Source: Paraphoma chrysanthemicola (taxonomy: Eukaryota > Ascomycota > Dothideomycetes > Pleosporales > Phaeosphaeriaceae). From it: 64,000 nucleotides of DNA. The stretch is from NCBI GenBank assembly GCA_020744225.1, contig JAGMWG010000015.1, positions 248,001 through 312,000 of the forward strand. The letters are read 5' to 3'. The position numbers were made by a program, and so were the translations under genes. The notes under the pieces are model-generated. The model ran no database searches. It was not told the origin of the DNA and was given only the letters and a program-made list of their open reading frames with translations. The stretch's first letter is position 1. Each line of letters starts with the position of its first letter. Of this stretch, positions 1 through 10,174 are shown one piece after another.

Positions 1-516
1 GTTGGTCAATCCCAACCGGGCTGTCCAGCAACAATGTCTGAGGCCACATGGGATGCTCAAATCGACCTCAACTTGCGAAGCGTGTATCTTGCTTGTCATT
101 ACGTTCTTCCCATCATGGAAAGGCAAGACCGCGGCGGTGTGATAGTTTGCATCTCTAGCATAGCTGGCATGCGCTACATCGGCAAGCCTCAGATTGCTTA
201 CAATACGACGAAAGCAGCGATTTTACAATTCGTCAAGGCAACAGCAGTCATGTACGCTGATAAAAATGTGCGACTGAACGCTGTGGTGCCGGGACTGATG
301 GACACGCCGTACACGAAAGGCATGGCAGAAAGATATGGCAAGGACTATGAAGAGTTCCGCACGACGAGAGATAACCAGGTGCCAATGAATAGAATGGGCG
401 ATGCTTGGGATGTTGCGAACGCGGCTCTATTTCTGGTTTCAGATGAGGCAAGTTATATCACTGGCCAGAAAATTGTTGTCGACGGAGGAATCACATCAAG
501 TACAGGACGGGCATAA
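1..516 (+). CDS. Short-chain dehydrogenase/reductase, C-terminal part (5' end outside window)
   Basis: The frame is open from base 1 and stops at 514-516, so only the C-terminal ~170 residues are present. The catalytic part of a classical SDR is visible: the Ser strand (VCISSIAG), the Tyr/Lys motif YNTTK, the NAVVPGLMDTP segment after the catalytic helix, and the C-terminal cofactor-lobe signature ITGQKIVVDGG. The Rossmann TGxxxGxG motif must lie upstream of the window. SDRs of this kind reduce or oxidise a carbonyl/alcohol with NAD(P)H; the substrate cannot be read from sequence. It converges with the Dabb gene 80 bp away. A lactonase-type pseudogene lies just beyond, so a former small sugar- or lactone-catabolic group is possible, but that is inference. 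Confidence 0.9.
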   Translation, partial: VGQSQPGCPATMSEATWDAQIDLNLRSVYLACHYVLPIMERQDRGGVIVCISSIAGMRYIGKPQIAYNTTKAAILQFVKATAVMYADKNVRLNAVVPGLMDTPYTKGMAERYGKDYEEFRTTRDNQVPMNRMGDAWDVANAALFLVSDEASYITGQKIVVDGGITSSTGRA

Positions 517-596
517 TGTAGGCGAAAATCAAATGAAAAGTAATCTGCGTCTACCCAACCTAATTGCAAGATCATACAAAATGGTCCGCGAGAACT

Positions 597-1087
597 TCAT
601 GCCGGATCTGTAACATGTGAACCAGCAAGCAGGCCATTTGCGAAAACCTCGAACATATGCTCGTCTTCCTTGGTGACCTCAAAATCAAAGCGCGTCACAT
701 CCTCTTTGTATGGCCACAGAAGCTCACTGGTCACTCTGCAGTCAATCTTCAGCGATGGCGGTCGGTCACGGAGGAATACAGCAACTCACCGATGATGCTC
801 ATCGCTCGCTTGGTATGCTTCTAGCGCCTTACGATCCTGGTGAAAGCTCAACAGCGCAAACTCATATCCCTTGCTTCGTTCGATAGGATCAGTCACAGAA
901 GGACCGCCAACGATGAGTTTATTGTCAAGCACGCATGGAAGCTTTTTGAGCGATTTGAGCTGCTGAACAAACGTGGATTTGTGCGACGCTGAGACCGAAG
1001 GCTTAAACTTGAATAGAACTGTAACAAGTCAATACGACAATCTACATGGCGGGAAAAGTGTAAGGTACCTATATGAATGACGGTCAT
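597..1087 (-). CDS. Stress-responsive A/B-barrel (Dabb) domain protein, three exons
   Basis: Exons on the minus strand are 1087-1069, 1018-790 and 735-597, with introns of 50 and 54 nt (GTACCT..CAG and GTGAGT..CAG). Joined, they give 128 residues beginning MTVIHIVLFKFKP, the hallmark start of Dabb (dimeric alpha-beta barrel) proteins. The conserved histidine pair region (ASDEHHR) and the terminal strand TRFDFEV are also present. The length fits a single-domain Dabb protein. Members bind or cyclise small molecules or act in stress; some fungal ones sit in biosynthetic clusters, but there is no cluster here. The first coding exon is only 19 nt, so the N-terminus is easily missed. The exon joins restore the family pattern exactly, so the structure is fairly secure; the biochemical role is unknown. 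Confidence 0.85.
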
Positions 1088-1311
1088 TTTGGAATTGAAG
1101 ACTTTCTATTGTCAAATGACGAGCTCAGATTTGTAGTGCGAATGGGCGAGGCCAAGATTTCAAAGAACCATAGAGTTTCGAGAATATGGTAGCCAACATC
1201 AAGTACTTCCAGCTCATTGCATACAAAATAGCCCATGGTACTTGGAATATAGGAGTGGATCCAGTTACAGTGGATACTAATCTCCGCGCGGACTTTGTCC
1301 ATGTGTGGTTG

Positions 1312-2233
1312 TTAAACTACCCCGCTGCAGTGCCACCTAATCGTCATGATGGATCCACTTTCATTTTCCACAATGTACAGTGTCCTCATATCTTGGCCAC
1401 CCCAAGTCAGATTTGTCTTCACAGTCCCAATTTGTTCCAGTAATATGATCCACTTCATATGTCCTGTCTTCGCATGTACAAAAATGGACCCTAGAGTCGA
1501 GTGTGCAACGAAGAGATTTCCTTGCTCGTCCAACGCAAGCCTGTCAGGACCGCCCACTCCAAAGTACGTAGAGAAGCGACCCGTTTTCTGGACACTCCCA
1601 TCAGGATGGAATAGAGCTAACTCAAATGCTGTCGTCTCGAGTCATTGCCACAAAGATATTGGTCTGCGCTGCTTCCAACACTAGCCCGTTGGGTGCCGGA
1701 CATTTCCGCGGGAGCACGCCTATACGCCCGTCGGGAGTAATCCGATACACACGTCCGGACGGATCTTGCAAACCACTCATGCCCTGGTCGGTGAAGATGA
1801 TGGTACCCTCTCGCGTGACGATCAGATCGTTCGGTCCTTGTAGTCGCTCGCCATTACACCTTTCCATGACCGTCTCCGTCAGCCCGGTTTGTGGATCGAG
1901 AGCCATGATACCTGCCTTGAAGTCTGCGATAAGCAGCCGCTTCCGTTATGGATGCTAGACTAGTCCATTAGGCTCGCTATCGTATTACACGACCAAAGTC
2001 CACTCCTTCATGTTCAGGTCGATAGAAACTATGCATCCATAGGGCATATCGGCCAGGTAGAGGGTATTGTCGACAACGCAGGGACCTTTTAAGAACGACT
2101 CCAGGAGCTTTCCTCCTTTTGATTGTGCGATGGTGCCGATGTGTCCAGACAGCGGAATGACTGGGCCAAAGACGTGAACAAACGCGTCTCCATCATACGT
2201 GGGGTCATTGTTCAAAGACAGTTCGACATGACA
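1312..2233 (-). pseudogene. SMP-30/gluconolactonase-like pseudogene with three stops and a frameshift
   Basis: The minus strand reads as an SMP-30/gluconolactonase beta-propeller: GDAFVHVFGPV, then DSEPNGL, LLIADFKAGI, GPNDLIVTREG, GGPDRLALDEQGNLFVAHS, and the terminal TNLTWGG..TLYIVENESGSI. One frame runs from about 2233 to 1622 but is broken by TAA at 1985-1987, TAG at 1955-1957 and TAA at 1946-1948. At about 1622 a further one-base shift is needed to reach the last segment, which ends at 1312. The stops fall inside conserved propeller sequence and cannot be removed as introns without losing family motifs. Each stop can be derived from a CAA or CAG codon by one C-to-T change in CpA context, the change RIP makes. 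Intact relatives hydrolyse sugar lactones. The start is not identifiable, because a further TAA lies in frame at 2234-2236. Confidence 0.8.
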
Positions 2234-2742
2234 TTATCGACCATAGTAGATGTAGGGTGTCCTCGGAATATTCAGGAGCTTTCAATTTCCAATGTGGCGT
2301 GATGAACGAGGTCCTACGCATAGCGCCGTCGAACTTTATGTTTGTCCTTGTTGATGATGAGGAATTATGATCAGGGACAGAGTCCGCTCCAATTTCACAA
2401 CAACTCCTTTCCCATACCCCATACTCCGATAGGATGGAATGTTACATGTTGTGTGGCAAGTATCAAGATGAATGATCGCAATCAGATATGCTGAGTTTGC
2501 AGGATAGCAAGAGTAGGCGAAAGAACGCTTATACTACAACAGATGTAATTTATGAAGGACGGAGGACGGAGGTAGCGGCATGGCAGAAGAGGCAGGTGAG
2601 GAATCAAACTAGACCGTATACATCCTAGCGTTCCTGCCACCAATGTAGGATACTTCAACCATCGGACTCCGACAAGTCCAGGTTTCCATAACCAACGCTC
2701 CACCCTCAATCAAAGCTGCACTACGTATACACAACGCTCACA
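2234..2742. other. Intergenic region upstream of the asparaginase-like gene
   Basis: About 500 bp between the decayed lactonase gene and the next gene. It presumably holds the promoter and 5' UTR of the downstream gene. I see no convincing coding sequence or repeat. Confidence 0.5.
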
Positions 2743-4068
2743 ATGTCTGAGCCTCCTGTTCCCCAAAACACCAAGTCCAATGGGCCCATCAAACCCCGCA
2801 TTATCATACACGGCGGCGCAGGCAACATCACTAAAACCAGCATTCCTCGTGATCGCTACAATGAATACCACACGTCTCTACTCCGGATCGTATCCCAAGC
2901 TTCTTTCGTCTTGTCATACCCCGGGATCAGCGCGCTCGACGTGGCCACCTACGCTGTCACCCTTTTAGAAAATGACCCGCTCTACAATAGCGGACACGGC
3001 GCCGTTTTCACGCGCGCAGGCCACAATGAACTCGAAGCCAGCATCATGGTGTCAGACGGATACCGTAAGCGCGGCGTCGGCGTCATGATGTTGCAGCATG
3101 TCAAGAATCCGATTCGATTAGCCCGAGAACTGTTGATGCGGGGCGAGGAAGACGGTGGAGATGGGAGCCAGGATCATTGTCAGTACAGTGGCAAATATGC
3201 CGAGTGGTTGGCGGCGAAATGGGGCTTGGAGATTGTGGATGAGGAGTACTTTTTCACGCAGAGGAAGTGGGATGAGCATAAGAGGGGTCTTGCGGAAGAG
3301 AAGAGAAAGGAAGAGCAAGGGCTGAGGGTGGATGAGGTGAGCGAGTGGGAAAAGGATACGTATGTTCCACTGGGGACGTGTGGCGCTGTTGTGATTGATA
3401 GTTTTGGAACAATTTGTGTGGCGACTTCGACGGGTGGTCTGACGAACAAGGTTCCTGGTCGGATTGGCGATACGCCTACGCTGGGCGCGGGATTTTGGGC
3501 CGAAGAGTGGTTCGAGGCTGCGAAGAGGGAGATGTTGTACCAGCCTTCACCTGCTGTGAATTCACCGCTCGATAAGCTATCAAGAGGCGAGTTGCGCAGT
3601 CTGATGGGTGACTGTTTGCCGTCAAGCAGCTCGCAAGAGCCCTCAAGAAGTCCTGCTGAGTCAGAGTCAAACACGGAGAAGCCGTCGGACGAGATACGAC
3701 ATGCAGTAGGCCTCTCTAGTTCTGGCAACGGAGACTCTTTCCTTCGCATGTGTGCTGCGCGCACTACAGCTGCAAACTCTCGCTTCTCGCGTACTTCGTT
3801 GTCTAGAGCAACGACCTGGATGACAGGTCCTGGCGGCGAGCTGCAAAGGTCTGCTGGAGAGCGCTGGGGTACGGTGCACGAGGGGACCGGTGGGATGATT
3901 GGTTTGGAGGTCGTGGGCAACAGAGTAGATGTGGTATGTGATTACAACTGCGGCGGTATGTTCCGGGCATGGACAGAGGAAGATGGAAGTAAGCAGTGTC
4001 TGATCTTCAGGAAAGATAGCTGGGACAGCGGACCCGAGAACTGGAATAGTGTGCATAAAGATGTTTAG
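2743..4068 (+). CDS. Asparaginase-2/taspase-type Ntn hydrolase, 441 aa
   Basis: Single exon. The N-terminus has the family signature PRIIIHGGAGNI, followed by ENDPLYNSGHGAVF. The nucleophile region is LGTCGAVVIDSFG; the candidate catalytic threonine is Thr212, where the precursor would cleave itself into alpha and beta chains. The following ATSTGGLTNKVPGRIGDTPTLGAGF matches the substrate loop of L-asparaginase/isoaspartyl peptidases, with GNGDSFLR further on. The linker before the nucleophile (roughly residues 165-205) is long and highly charged, as in many fungal members. Likely activity is hydrolysis of L-asparagine, beta-aspartyl peptides or glycosylasparagine; I cannot choose between them. 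No signal peptide is seen, so it is probably cytosolic. The ATG at 2743 is the first in frame and leads directly into conserved sequence. Confidence 0.88.
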   Translation: MSEPPVPQNTKSNGPIKPRIIIHGGAGNITKTSIPRDRYNEYHTSLLRIVSQASFVLSYPGISALDVATYAVTLLENDPLYNSGHGAVFTRAGHNELEASIMVSDGYRKRGVGVMMLQHVKNPIRLARELLMRGEEDGGDGSQDHCQYSGKYAEWLAAKWGLEIVDEEYFFTQRKWDEHKRGLAEEKRKEEQGLRVDEVSEWEKDTYVPLGTCGAVVIDSFGTICVATSTGGLTNKVPGRIGDTPTLGAGFWAEEWFEAAKREMLYQPSPAVNSPLDKLSRGELRSLMGDCLPSSSSQEPSRSPAESESNTEKPSDEIRHAVGLSSSGNGDSFLRMCAARTTAANSRFSRTSLSRATTWMTGPGGELQRSAGERWGTVHEGTGGMIGLEVVGNRVDVVCDYNCGGMFRAWTEEDGSKQCLIFRKDSWDSGPENWNSVHKDV

Positions 4069-4261
4069 ACTAAGCGTATATCATGGCTCTTCTTAGCATA
4101 ATTTTGCGAGTACCAGTATCGAGACATGCGCTCCAGCAATGCTACCAATCTAACGATATGAAGAACTTGTGGTATCTTTCCGTGCGAGCGAACATTTTGC
4201 GAACTAAAGGAAGTCGTGAAAAGGGTATTGATGTCATGTACTAGGAGTGGGTGTGCGCGCC

Positions 4262-5758
4262 TCATACGGTTTCGACGTAGTTGCTGTGACATATTAGTAT
4301 TCTTGCTTGCGCACGAAAACATGGCTGACGTACCTTGGGAAGATGCCTTCTCTATCGCCAATTCTACCTGTCCACCAATCCGTCTCGTTGTCCGTCTTCT
4401 TCAAGATGGTGATGACCTCGCCCTTCTTAAAGCCGAGGTCGCCTGGCTGATCTGCATCGAAGGTGAATTTTGCAATTGCTTGGTCGGAGCCTAGACCAGC
4501 CTTCTTTGCGCCAAACACGGGCTTGGGCGCGGTTGGCCGGCCAGGCTTACGGTCGCTGTACGAGTAGTCGTCGCCGAATGTTGAGGCTCGGTCTCGCGTG
4601 CCGATGCGGTCGAAGGTCTCGTTGGGGTTTGCGCGCGTGGAGAAAGATCGGTTGATGCCGCCGGCAGACTGCGGTTGGCGATCGTAAACATCGTCGGCCC
4701 AGGTTGACGAGCGCTGCGGGCGGTCGCGATACTGGTAGTCGTCGTCTGCGGCGCCCATGGATCCAGTGCGATCGCGTCGCACACCCTCGCCCATTGCGGC
4801 GCCCTGGCGTCCTTGCCACACGACGTTGTCGTGCGAATCGTCGTAGACGGGGATGTCGTTGTACATGGCGCTGTCAGCGTTGGTGGCGCCGCCCACGCCC
4901 GAGAAGACTCTGGAGTTCAGGACGCGCAGCAGCGGCTCGGCCGCTGGTGGAGGAGGGACCTGGCCGCTGAGCAGCTCTCGGGCGGTCCAGCGGCGGCCGT
5001 ACAGCTTCTCGTTGGCGTCTCTCCGCTCAATGATGCCACTGCCCTCCAGACTGACTCCGGCGAACAGGCCCTTGGTCTTGCTGTAGCTGAAAATACCAGC
5101 CACGCCCTTGAGACTGGCTGCGCCGGCTGCTTCCGCGTTGCGTCCCACGGGCCCCGCTGCGATGGAGACATTGCCTCCCAGCGTCAGCGAGCCAGCCTGT
5201 GCAAAGGTCCTGACGGCCGCGGCATCGTTGAGGATGAAGACGAAGTCGGTGAGCTCGAAGCCAATCTGTCCACCAAACCCGCCGCCGACGGTGCCGATGG
5301 CTGTGGGTGCCGACCACGATCCGTCAGCGAGCCGCGCGACCACGACGCCGGAGCCGAAACGTGCTGTGCCGAGGAAGCCAGCCTTGAAGACGGTGAGAAT
5401 GGCGAGGCCCTGCAGTGCTCTCAGTCAGTACATGTCGTGTTTGTATGGTCTTGTGTTTGCCAGCCTCGGCCTCCACCAGGTCGCTCTGGGCGGATGCTGG
5501 GCGTGCTGGCGGGACAGCCGGAAAGTCGAGAATTGTCTTGCGTACCTTCGCATTGGCAAGAACCGAGGGCGGAATGATCTTGTCGGGCCCAAACGCTTGT
5601 CTCGGGTCTACGAAAGAGGCGAGGATCTTGCCCGTCTTCCTGCACTCGCCTGATGGTTTGACCTGTCAGTCGACGTCACCGAACGTCATTTGCGCGTGGC
5701 AGCGAGCAGACTTACTCCTCATGGACGAGGGCAGCGGGTTGTTGAGACCAAGCGGCAT
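4262..5758 (-). CDS. LSB3: SYLF (Ysc84) domain plus C-terminal SH3 protein, four exons
   Basis: Exons are 5758-5716, 5649-5546, 5409-4334 and 4283-4262; joined they give 414 residues. The N-terminal SYLF domain is clear: NNPLPSSMRSEC, FVDPRQAFGPDKIIPP, LAILTVFKAGFLG, GQIGFELTDFVFIL, GNVSIAAGPVGRNAEAAG and KTKGLFAGVSLEG. A proline-rich, arginine/tyrosine-rich disordered middle follows. The SH3 domain occupies about the last 55 residues (KFTFDADQPGDLGFKKGEV..WWTG) and ends in GIFPSNYVETV once the last 50-nt intron is removed. Without that splice the reading frame continues into intron sequence, so a single-exon model would misread the SH3 end. Yeast Ysc84/Lsb3 and human SH3YL1 bind phosphoinositides through SYLF and act with actin at endocytic sites. 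The gene symbol denotes the family, not proven orthology. Confidence 0.92.
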
Positions 5759-6654
5759 GTTGGCGGTGGTGCGGAACGTGTTCGAGGACTCGGAAGAATG
5801 GCTCTGCGAAAAGATGAGCGCTGCGTCGTGCTTATGCAGTCAAGTTAGTAAAGTGGAGGGGTGCAAGTGTACGCTAGCCTTACTGCTGCGCGCGTGGCTG
5901 TGGCGCAGACTGGCGACGCGTGCGTTGCTTGGGCTTGGCTCGCCGCCTCGCATCACTTCCGTCGTCACTCCATCACCGACAACTTTCAATGTCCAAGCCA
6001 TTCGTTCGCAGGATCGACGACGCCTTACGTGTGACCGCTGGATGACGTTGCCAGAAGCCGAGTCCGCTCACCTCCGCATCGTTCTCGGTGCTGGGCACGG
6101 CGGTGCACACCACTCTTGATGGCGAAGGCAAACCCTGCGCCACAGCCAGTCTCCCTCTTAGAGACGTGCTCTAGGGCATTCAGAGGGTGACTTTCCGAAG
6201 AGTTGTGTCTTGCTACACATTGAGCTGCAGCCCTGGTGTAAGGAGCTAAGACCCTTGGCCAGCAAAGCAAACCAGCTTGATTGGACAAACAGTTAGGCTG
6301 CATGTGCTTTCCTCTTCTCCTACGTTAGAAGCTTCTCTCAGGTTTGCCCTACGAGTCTAGTGTTTTCTTCCCCTTTCACTTCTCTACATGAATCTCTTCA
6401 CTCAACTTCATTGCACCTTCCTATTGATGTGCAACTGCTACCGGACCTAGTTTCGCTAATCCGGCGCCTTGCCGGTACGTTGGGATCTACTTATATCCTC
6501 CTTGATTGCCGTGTACCATCTTCCCATGCCCGTACCTTCTAGCATCCCCGTTCGCCATCTCTCCGACTCCTCGTTCTATCCTCATACTATATCAATCCAT
6601 TGCCGTAATTCTTCGTCGACGAACGAGGGTACCTAGACTGTGCCAAGGCACAAT
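5759..6654. other. Intergenic region upstream of the SYLF-SH3 gene
   Basis: About 900 bp containing the SYLF-gene promoter and the 3' flank of the small secreted protein gene. CT-rich tracts occur around 6300-6440. No coding sequence is supported. Confidence 0.5.
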
Positions 6655-7024
6655 CTAACAGTACCAAAGGCACGTTGTACCGCAGCGATAGCCGTTGACG
6701 AAAGAGTTGCATGCCTTAGGCTTGCAATTGTTGCAGTCGTCGCCGCCGCAATGCTACGATACCGTCAACGATGATCACATGTTTGTTGATGGGCTGGCGT
6801 GGAACCTACAGCGAGGCAGTCCTTGTAGATCTTGCTGCAGGTCTGGCAGGTCGTAACCTGGGCATCGGCAACAAGAGGAGTCTGATCGCTGGTTAGCCCA
6901 TGCTTATGAGGAAAAGAAGTGGACGACACACGTTGTCCTTGATGGTATCATCGCGACGGATGGCAGTGCCGACCGCGATAGTGAGGAGGCCCATGAGGGT
7001 GGTGACAGCGGCGGCAGTCTTCAT
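6655..7024 (-). CDS. Small secreted cysteine-rich protein, 87 aa, three exons (effector-like)
   Basis: Exons are 7024-6932, 6881-6810 and 6753-6655; introns are 50 nt (GTGTGT..CAG with branch CTAAC) and 56 nt (GTAGGT..TAG with branch TTGACGG). The product is 87 residues. A signal peptide is evident (MKTAAAVTTLMGLLTIAVGTA) followed by RR at 23-24, a plausible processing site. The mature part has ten cysteines spaced C-x2-C-x6-C-x3-C-x4-C-x2-C-x5-C-x8-C-x3-C-x4-C and ends LWYC. An even number of cysteines in a tiny secreted protein suggests disulfide pairing, as in fungal apoplastic effectors, antimicrobial proteins or hydrophobin-like proteins. It does not match the hydrophobin pattern with its adjacent CC pairs. 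I recognise no named family. All splice phases agree. Confidence 0.8.
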
Positions 7025-7925
7025 GCTTGTAGAAGTTGTATTCGTTTTGGAGATTCCGATAGGGGTGCTCGAGTTGATGGTTGAGTTGTTGATGGGTGTC
7101 GGGGTCTCAGGAGGTATGGCGTAGGCTGTATTTGTGGTCGATGGGGCGTTGGCACAAGGCACTCAGTCTGCGAGGACGTTTGCGTGAAATGTAATACACA
7201 AACGACTTGACTTCCACTATATGGCGCTTTTCACGGATACCATCGGCTCCGTGTAAGTCCATCGTTATGGTAGCCAGCTAAAGACCTCAAGGTCGAGTTC
7301 TGGTCAGACGCCTACTTCTCCTGTCTTTTATCATCGAAAACCACGGATCGCTTGCCCAGCTTATTTGTATATATGCAAGGATTTGTGTTTAGCATCTCAT
7401 GTCCATGTCTTGGAATCTACCAGACGTAAAGACCTCACCCTATCGATCTAGCATTTAAAGGCACACAGCACAATCTGTAGTGCAACCGCACGATGATGAC
7501 GGCAGTGAGTGCTTTCGGCCGAGTTTGGTTCATGGTCATTGTTCACAACTCGTTTTTATCCAGCCACCGCTTATCTTGGTTCCGTCCTCGACCATATGCG
7601 CGCAAGCAGTGATCGTGTCATCTGTTGTAGCTCACGTGAGAGGGACTGTCATCGTAAGTCTCCACTTTTACCCTTACGCTTGCGTTGTTCCGAGGACAGT
7701 TCCGAAGCATATTCGGGCTTGCGGCAGCTGTACAGATCTGGAAGGTACCAATGCCAAGCTACCCCTCCAACGCCTGCCGAACTATCAGTTTACATGACGC
7801 TTGTTTATCTCCGAAGGCTTCATCAGGAAATAAGAGCAAGTAGCTCCAGTGCAGTTCTATCAATTTGATTGCACACATTGGTGCACTGCCTCTTGCCGTA
7901 CCAACACCAACACCAAATCATCAAA
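7025..7925. other. Divergent intergenic region between secreted-protein and amidase genes
   Basis: About 900 bp shared as upstream region by the minus-strand cysteine-rich gene and the plus-strand amidase. It is moderately AT-rich at 7360-7470. Short open frames here carry no recognisable domain and lack splice or codon support. Confidence 0.5.
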
Positions 7926-9739
7926 ATGTCGACCTCGACTTGGAAGGATCTGGCTAACGCAAAGCGCGACTCTATCCTCGCCGCCATCCCATCCGAGTGG
8001 AGAATCCAAGATCCGCCATCAGTCTCTTCGCAACCTGATGTCACCACCTATGTAGAACAGCACCTTTCAAAAGTGGAGCTTCAGATCACTGCGTCCGCAG
8101 CCGACCAAATTGCTTCAAGAGTTGGCTCAGGGGAATGGTCTGCGGAGAGCGTAACACGCGCATTTTGTCATCGCGCTGCACTTGCACATCAACTTTTGCA
8201 CTGTCTGCACGAAGTCTTCTTCGATGCGGCCCTAGAAGATGCGAAAGCGCTCGATAGATACTACGCTGAGCACAAGCGCACCAGGGGCCCATTACACGGT
8301 GTTCCCGTATCACTCAAAGATCAGTTTCACGTCAAAGGTGTGGAGACGAGCATGGGGTATGTGGGATGGATAGCCACTTTTGAGGGCAAGAAGGGCACCG
8401 GCAAAGAGAAGGTGTATGAGAGTGAAATGGTCACGATGCTTAGAAATGCTGGCGCTGTACTGTATTGCAAGACAAGTGTGCCACACACCCTGATGTCTGG
8501 CGAGACGGTCAACAACATCATCGGCTATACGCTCAACCCAAAGAACAGGCAATTGACATCTGGAGGGAGCTCAGGTGGTGAAGGGGCACTAATCGGCATT
8601 AGAGGCTGTACGTCAACCCTCATCCCATATTTGAGATTCATGCTAACCAAGGACCAGCACCTCTTGGCCTGGGTACTGACATTGGCGGGTCGATCCGCAT
8701 TCCTGCAGCCTTCAATGGCTTATATGGGCTGCGTCCATCAACAGGCCGTTTGCCATATCACGGAATGGCCAACTCGATGGATGGCCAGAATACCATCCTA
8801 TCGGTCGTCGGGCCGCTTGCAACCAACGCCGCTTCTCTGCGTCTCATCACACAAGCATTTCTGGACCAAAAGCCCTGGCTTGTAGATCCTATGGTGCATG
8901 AAATACCATGGCGGTATGAACACGAAAACTCAATCAACGAAAATATACAGGATGGGCGAGGAATAGCCAAACGTGGTGGGAAGTTGTGCTTTGGCGTGCT
9001 AAAAACGGATGGCGTAGTGAACCCAATGCCGCCAGTGCGGCGCGCAGTCGAAACACTTGTCGCGGCACTTGAGAATGCGGGTCACGAGGTCATCGAATGG
9101 ACGCCACCATCTCACAAGATTGTCAATGACACAGGCTTTAATTCCTGGATCTTCGACGCCGGCAAAGATGTCAAGGGTGCATTCGCATTATCTGGAGAGC
9201 CCATGGCCGATCAAGTCAAATTCTATGAGGCCCTAGAGACTGAGTTCAAGGCATCAGAGATTGCGACTACGAATGTCGAACTTCGGGGTCTTAAGAAGGA
9301 GTACTTGGACTACTGGAACAGCACTGTACACAAAACGACCACTGGCCGACCTGTGGATGCGGTCATCAGCCCGCTGGCGCCGTTCCCAGCAGCACGACCT
9401 GGCAAGTACACCTACTACGGATACTCCACGTGGGTAAACGCGCTCGATTACACAAGCGTGGTGGTGCCGATCACCAATGTAGACAAGAACGTGGATGTAA
9501 AGGATGAGGGGTACAAGGCTCTTAGTGACCAGGATAAGCAGATTCAGGATGACTGTAAGTACCCGTTCGCACGCAGACGACTTATCACAACACCAGAAAA
9601 AGACACTGATCATGATTTAGATGACCCTGAAATATACAATGGCTCACATGTGAGTCTGCAAATAGTCGGACGACGACTGCAAGAGGAGAAGATGATTGCG
9701 GTTGCCGAGTATGTTGAGAAGTTGCTTGGCAAGCAATAG
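7926..9739 (+). CDS. Amidase-signature hydrolase (FAAH/acetamidase type), 565 aa
   Basis: Exons are 7926-8607, 8658-9554 and 9621-9739. The Ser-cisSer-Lys triad of the amidase signature family is complete: Lys131 in PVSLKDQFHVKG, the cis-Ser region TSGGSSGGEGALI (Ser215/216), and nucleophile Ser239 in GLGTDIGGSIRIPA. The 24-residue spacing between Ser215 and Ser239 equals that in mammalian FAAH. Splicing the second intron joins DD to YDPEIYNG, the usual C-terminal block before VGRRLQEEKM. That intron is 66 nt, so it does not break the frame and would be translated by a naive call. The enzyme should hydrolyse a carboxylic amide to acid and ammonia or amine. Fungal relatives include acetamidases used for nitrogen scavenging; the substrate is not readable. 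No signal peptide is seen. Confidence 0.93.
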
Positions 9740-10174
9740 ATAGCCTATACATCTGCACGATCCGTAACCATAAAATGCTGTTCAAGAGTATGTTGCGTTG
9801 TGTCGTGAAGCCTGTGCTTTCGTGAAGCTCTTGAGGAGACGGGAATTTGTGATTTATGTAATAAATCCACACTCGGTTCAATCCTCGAGTGGCAATATCT
9901 TCTTCCAATCGGAGACTTGTCATAGCCGAGCGTTGAGAATGCGTGTCAAGGGCCGGTGACTCCCCGCACCTTTGCATACTATGTGCAGATTAATCCTGTG
10001 GGGCCAAGCAAGTGCCGCCAGAGCTTGTCTCAACCTCCATTTCATTACCGAAACCACGTGCAGGGACTCGAGAAGACACACCATGCATACAACATAACGA
10101 ATGAGCGATATCTTGTGAATCTATCAAATGCCCAAGCCAGTAAAATCATGGCATCCCCTCAGCAATTATTGCAA
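9740..10174. other. Convergent intergenic region after the amidase
   Basis: About 430 bp between the 3' ends of the amidase and DUF1996 genes. It should contain both terminators; I see no gene or repeat. Confidence 0.5.

Noticed and set aside
4491..5653. Several long plus- and minus-strand frames over the SYLF-SH3 gene
   Set aside because: They are shadows produced by the GC-rich coding sequence of that gene.
7480..7868. Overlapping plus-strand frames upstream of the amidase
   Set aside because: No recognisable features; the amidase ATG at 7926 with its conserved N-terminus explains the coding start.
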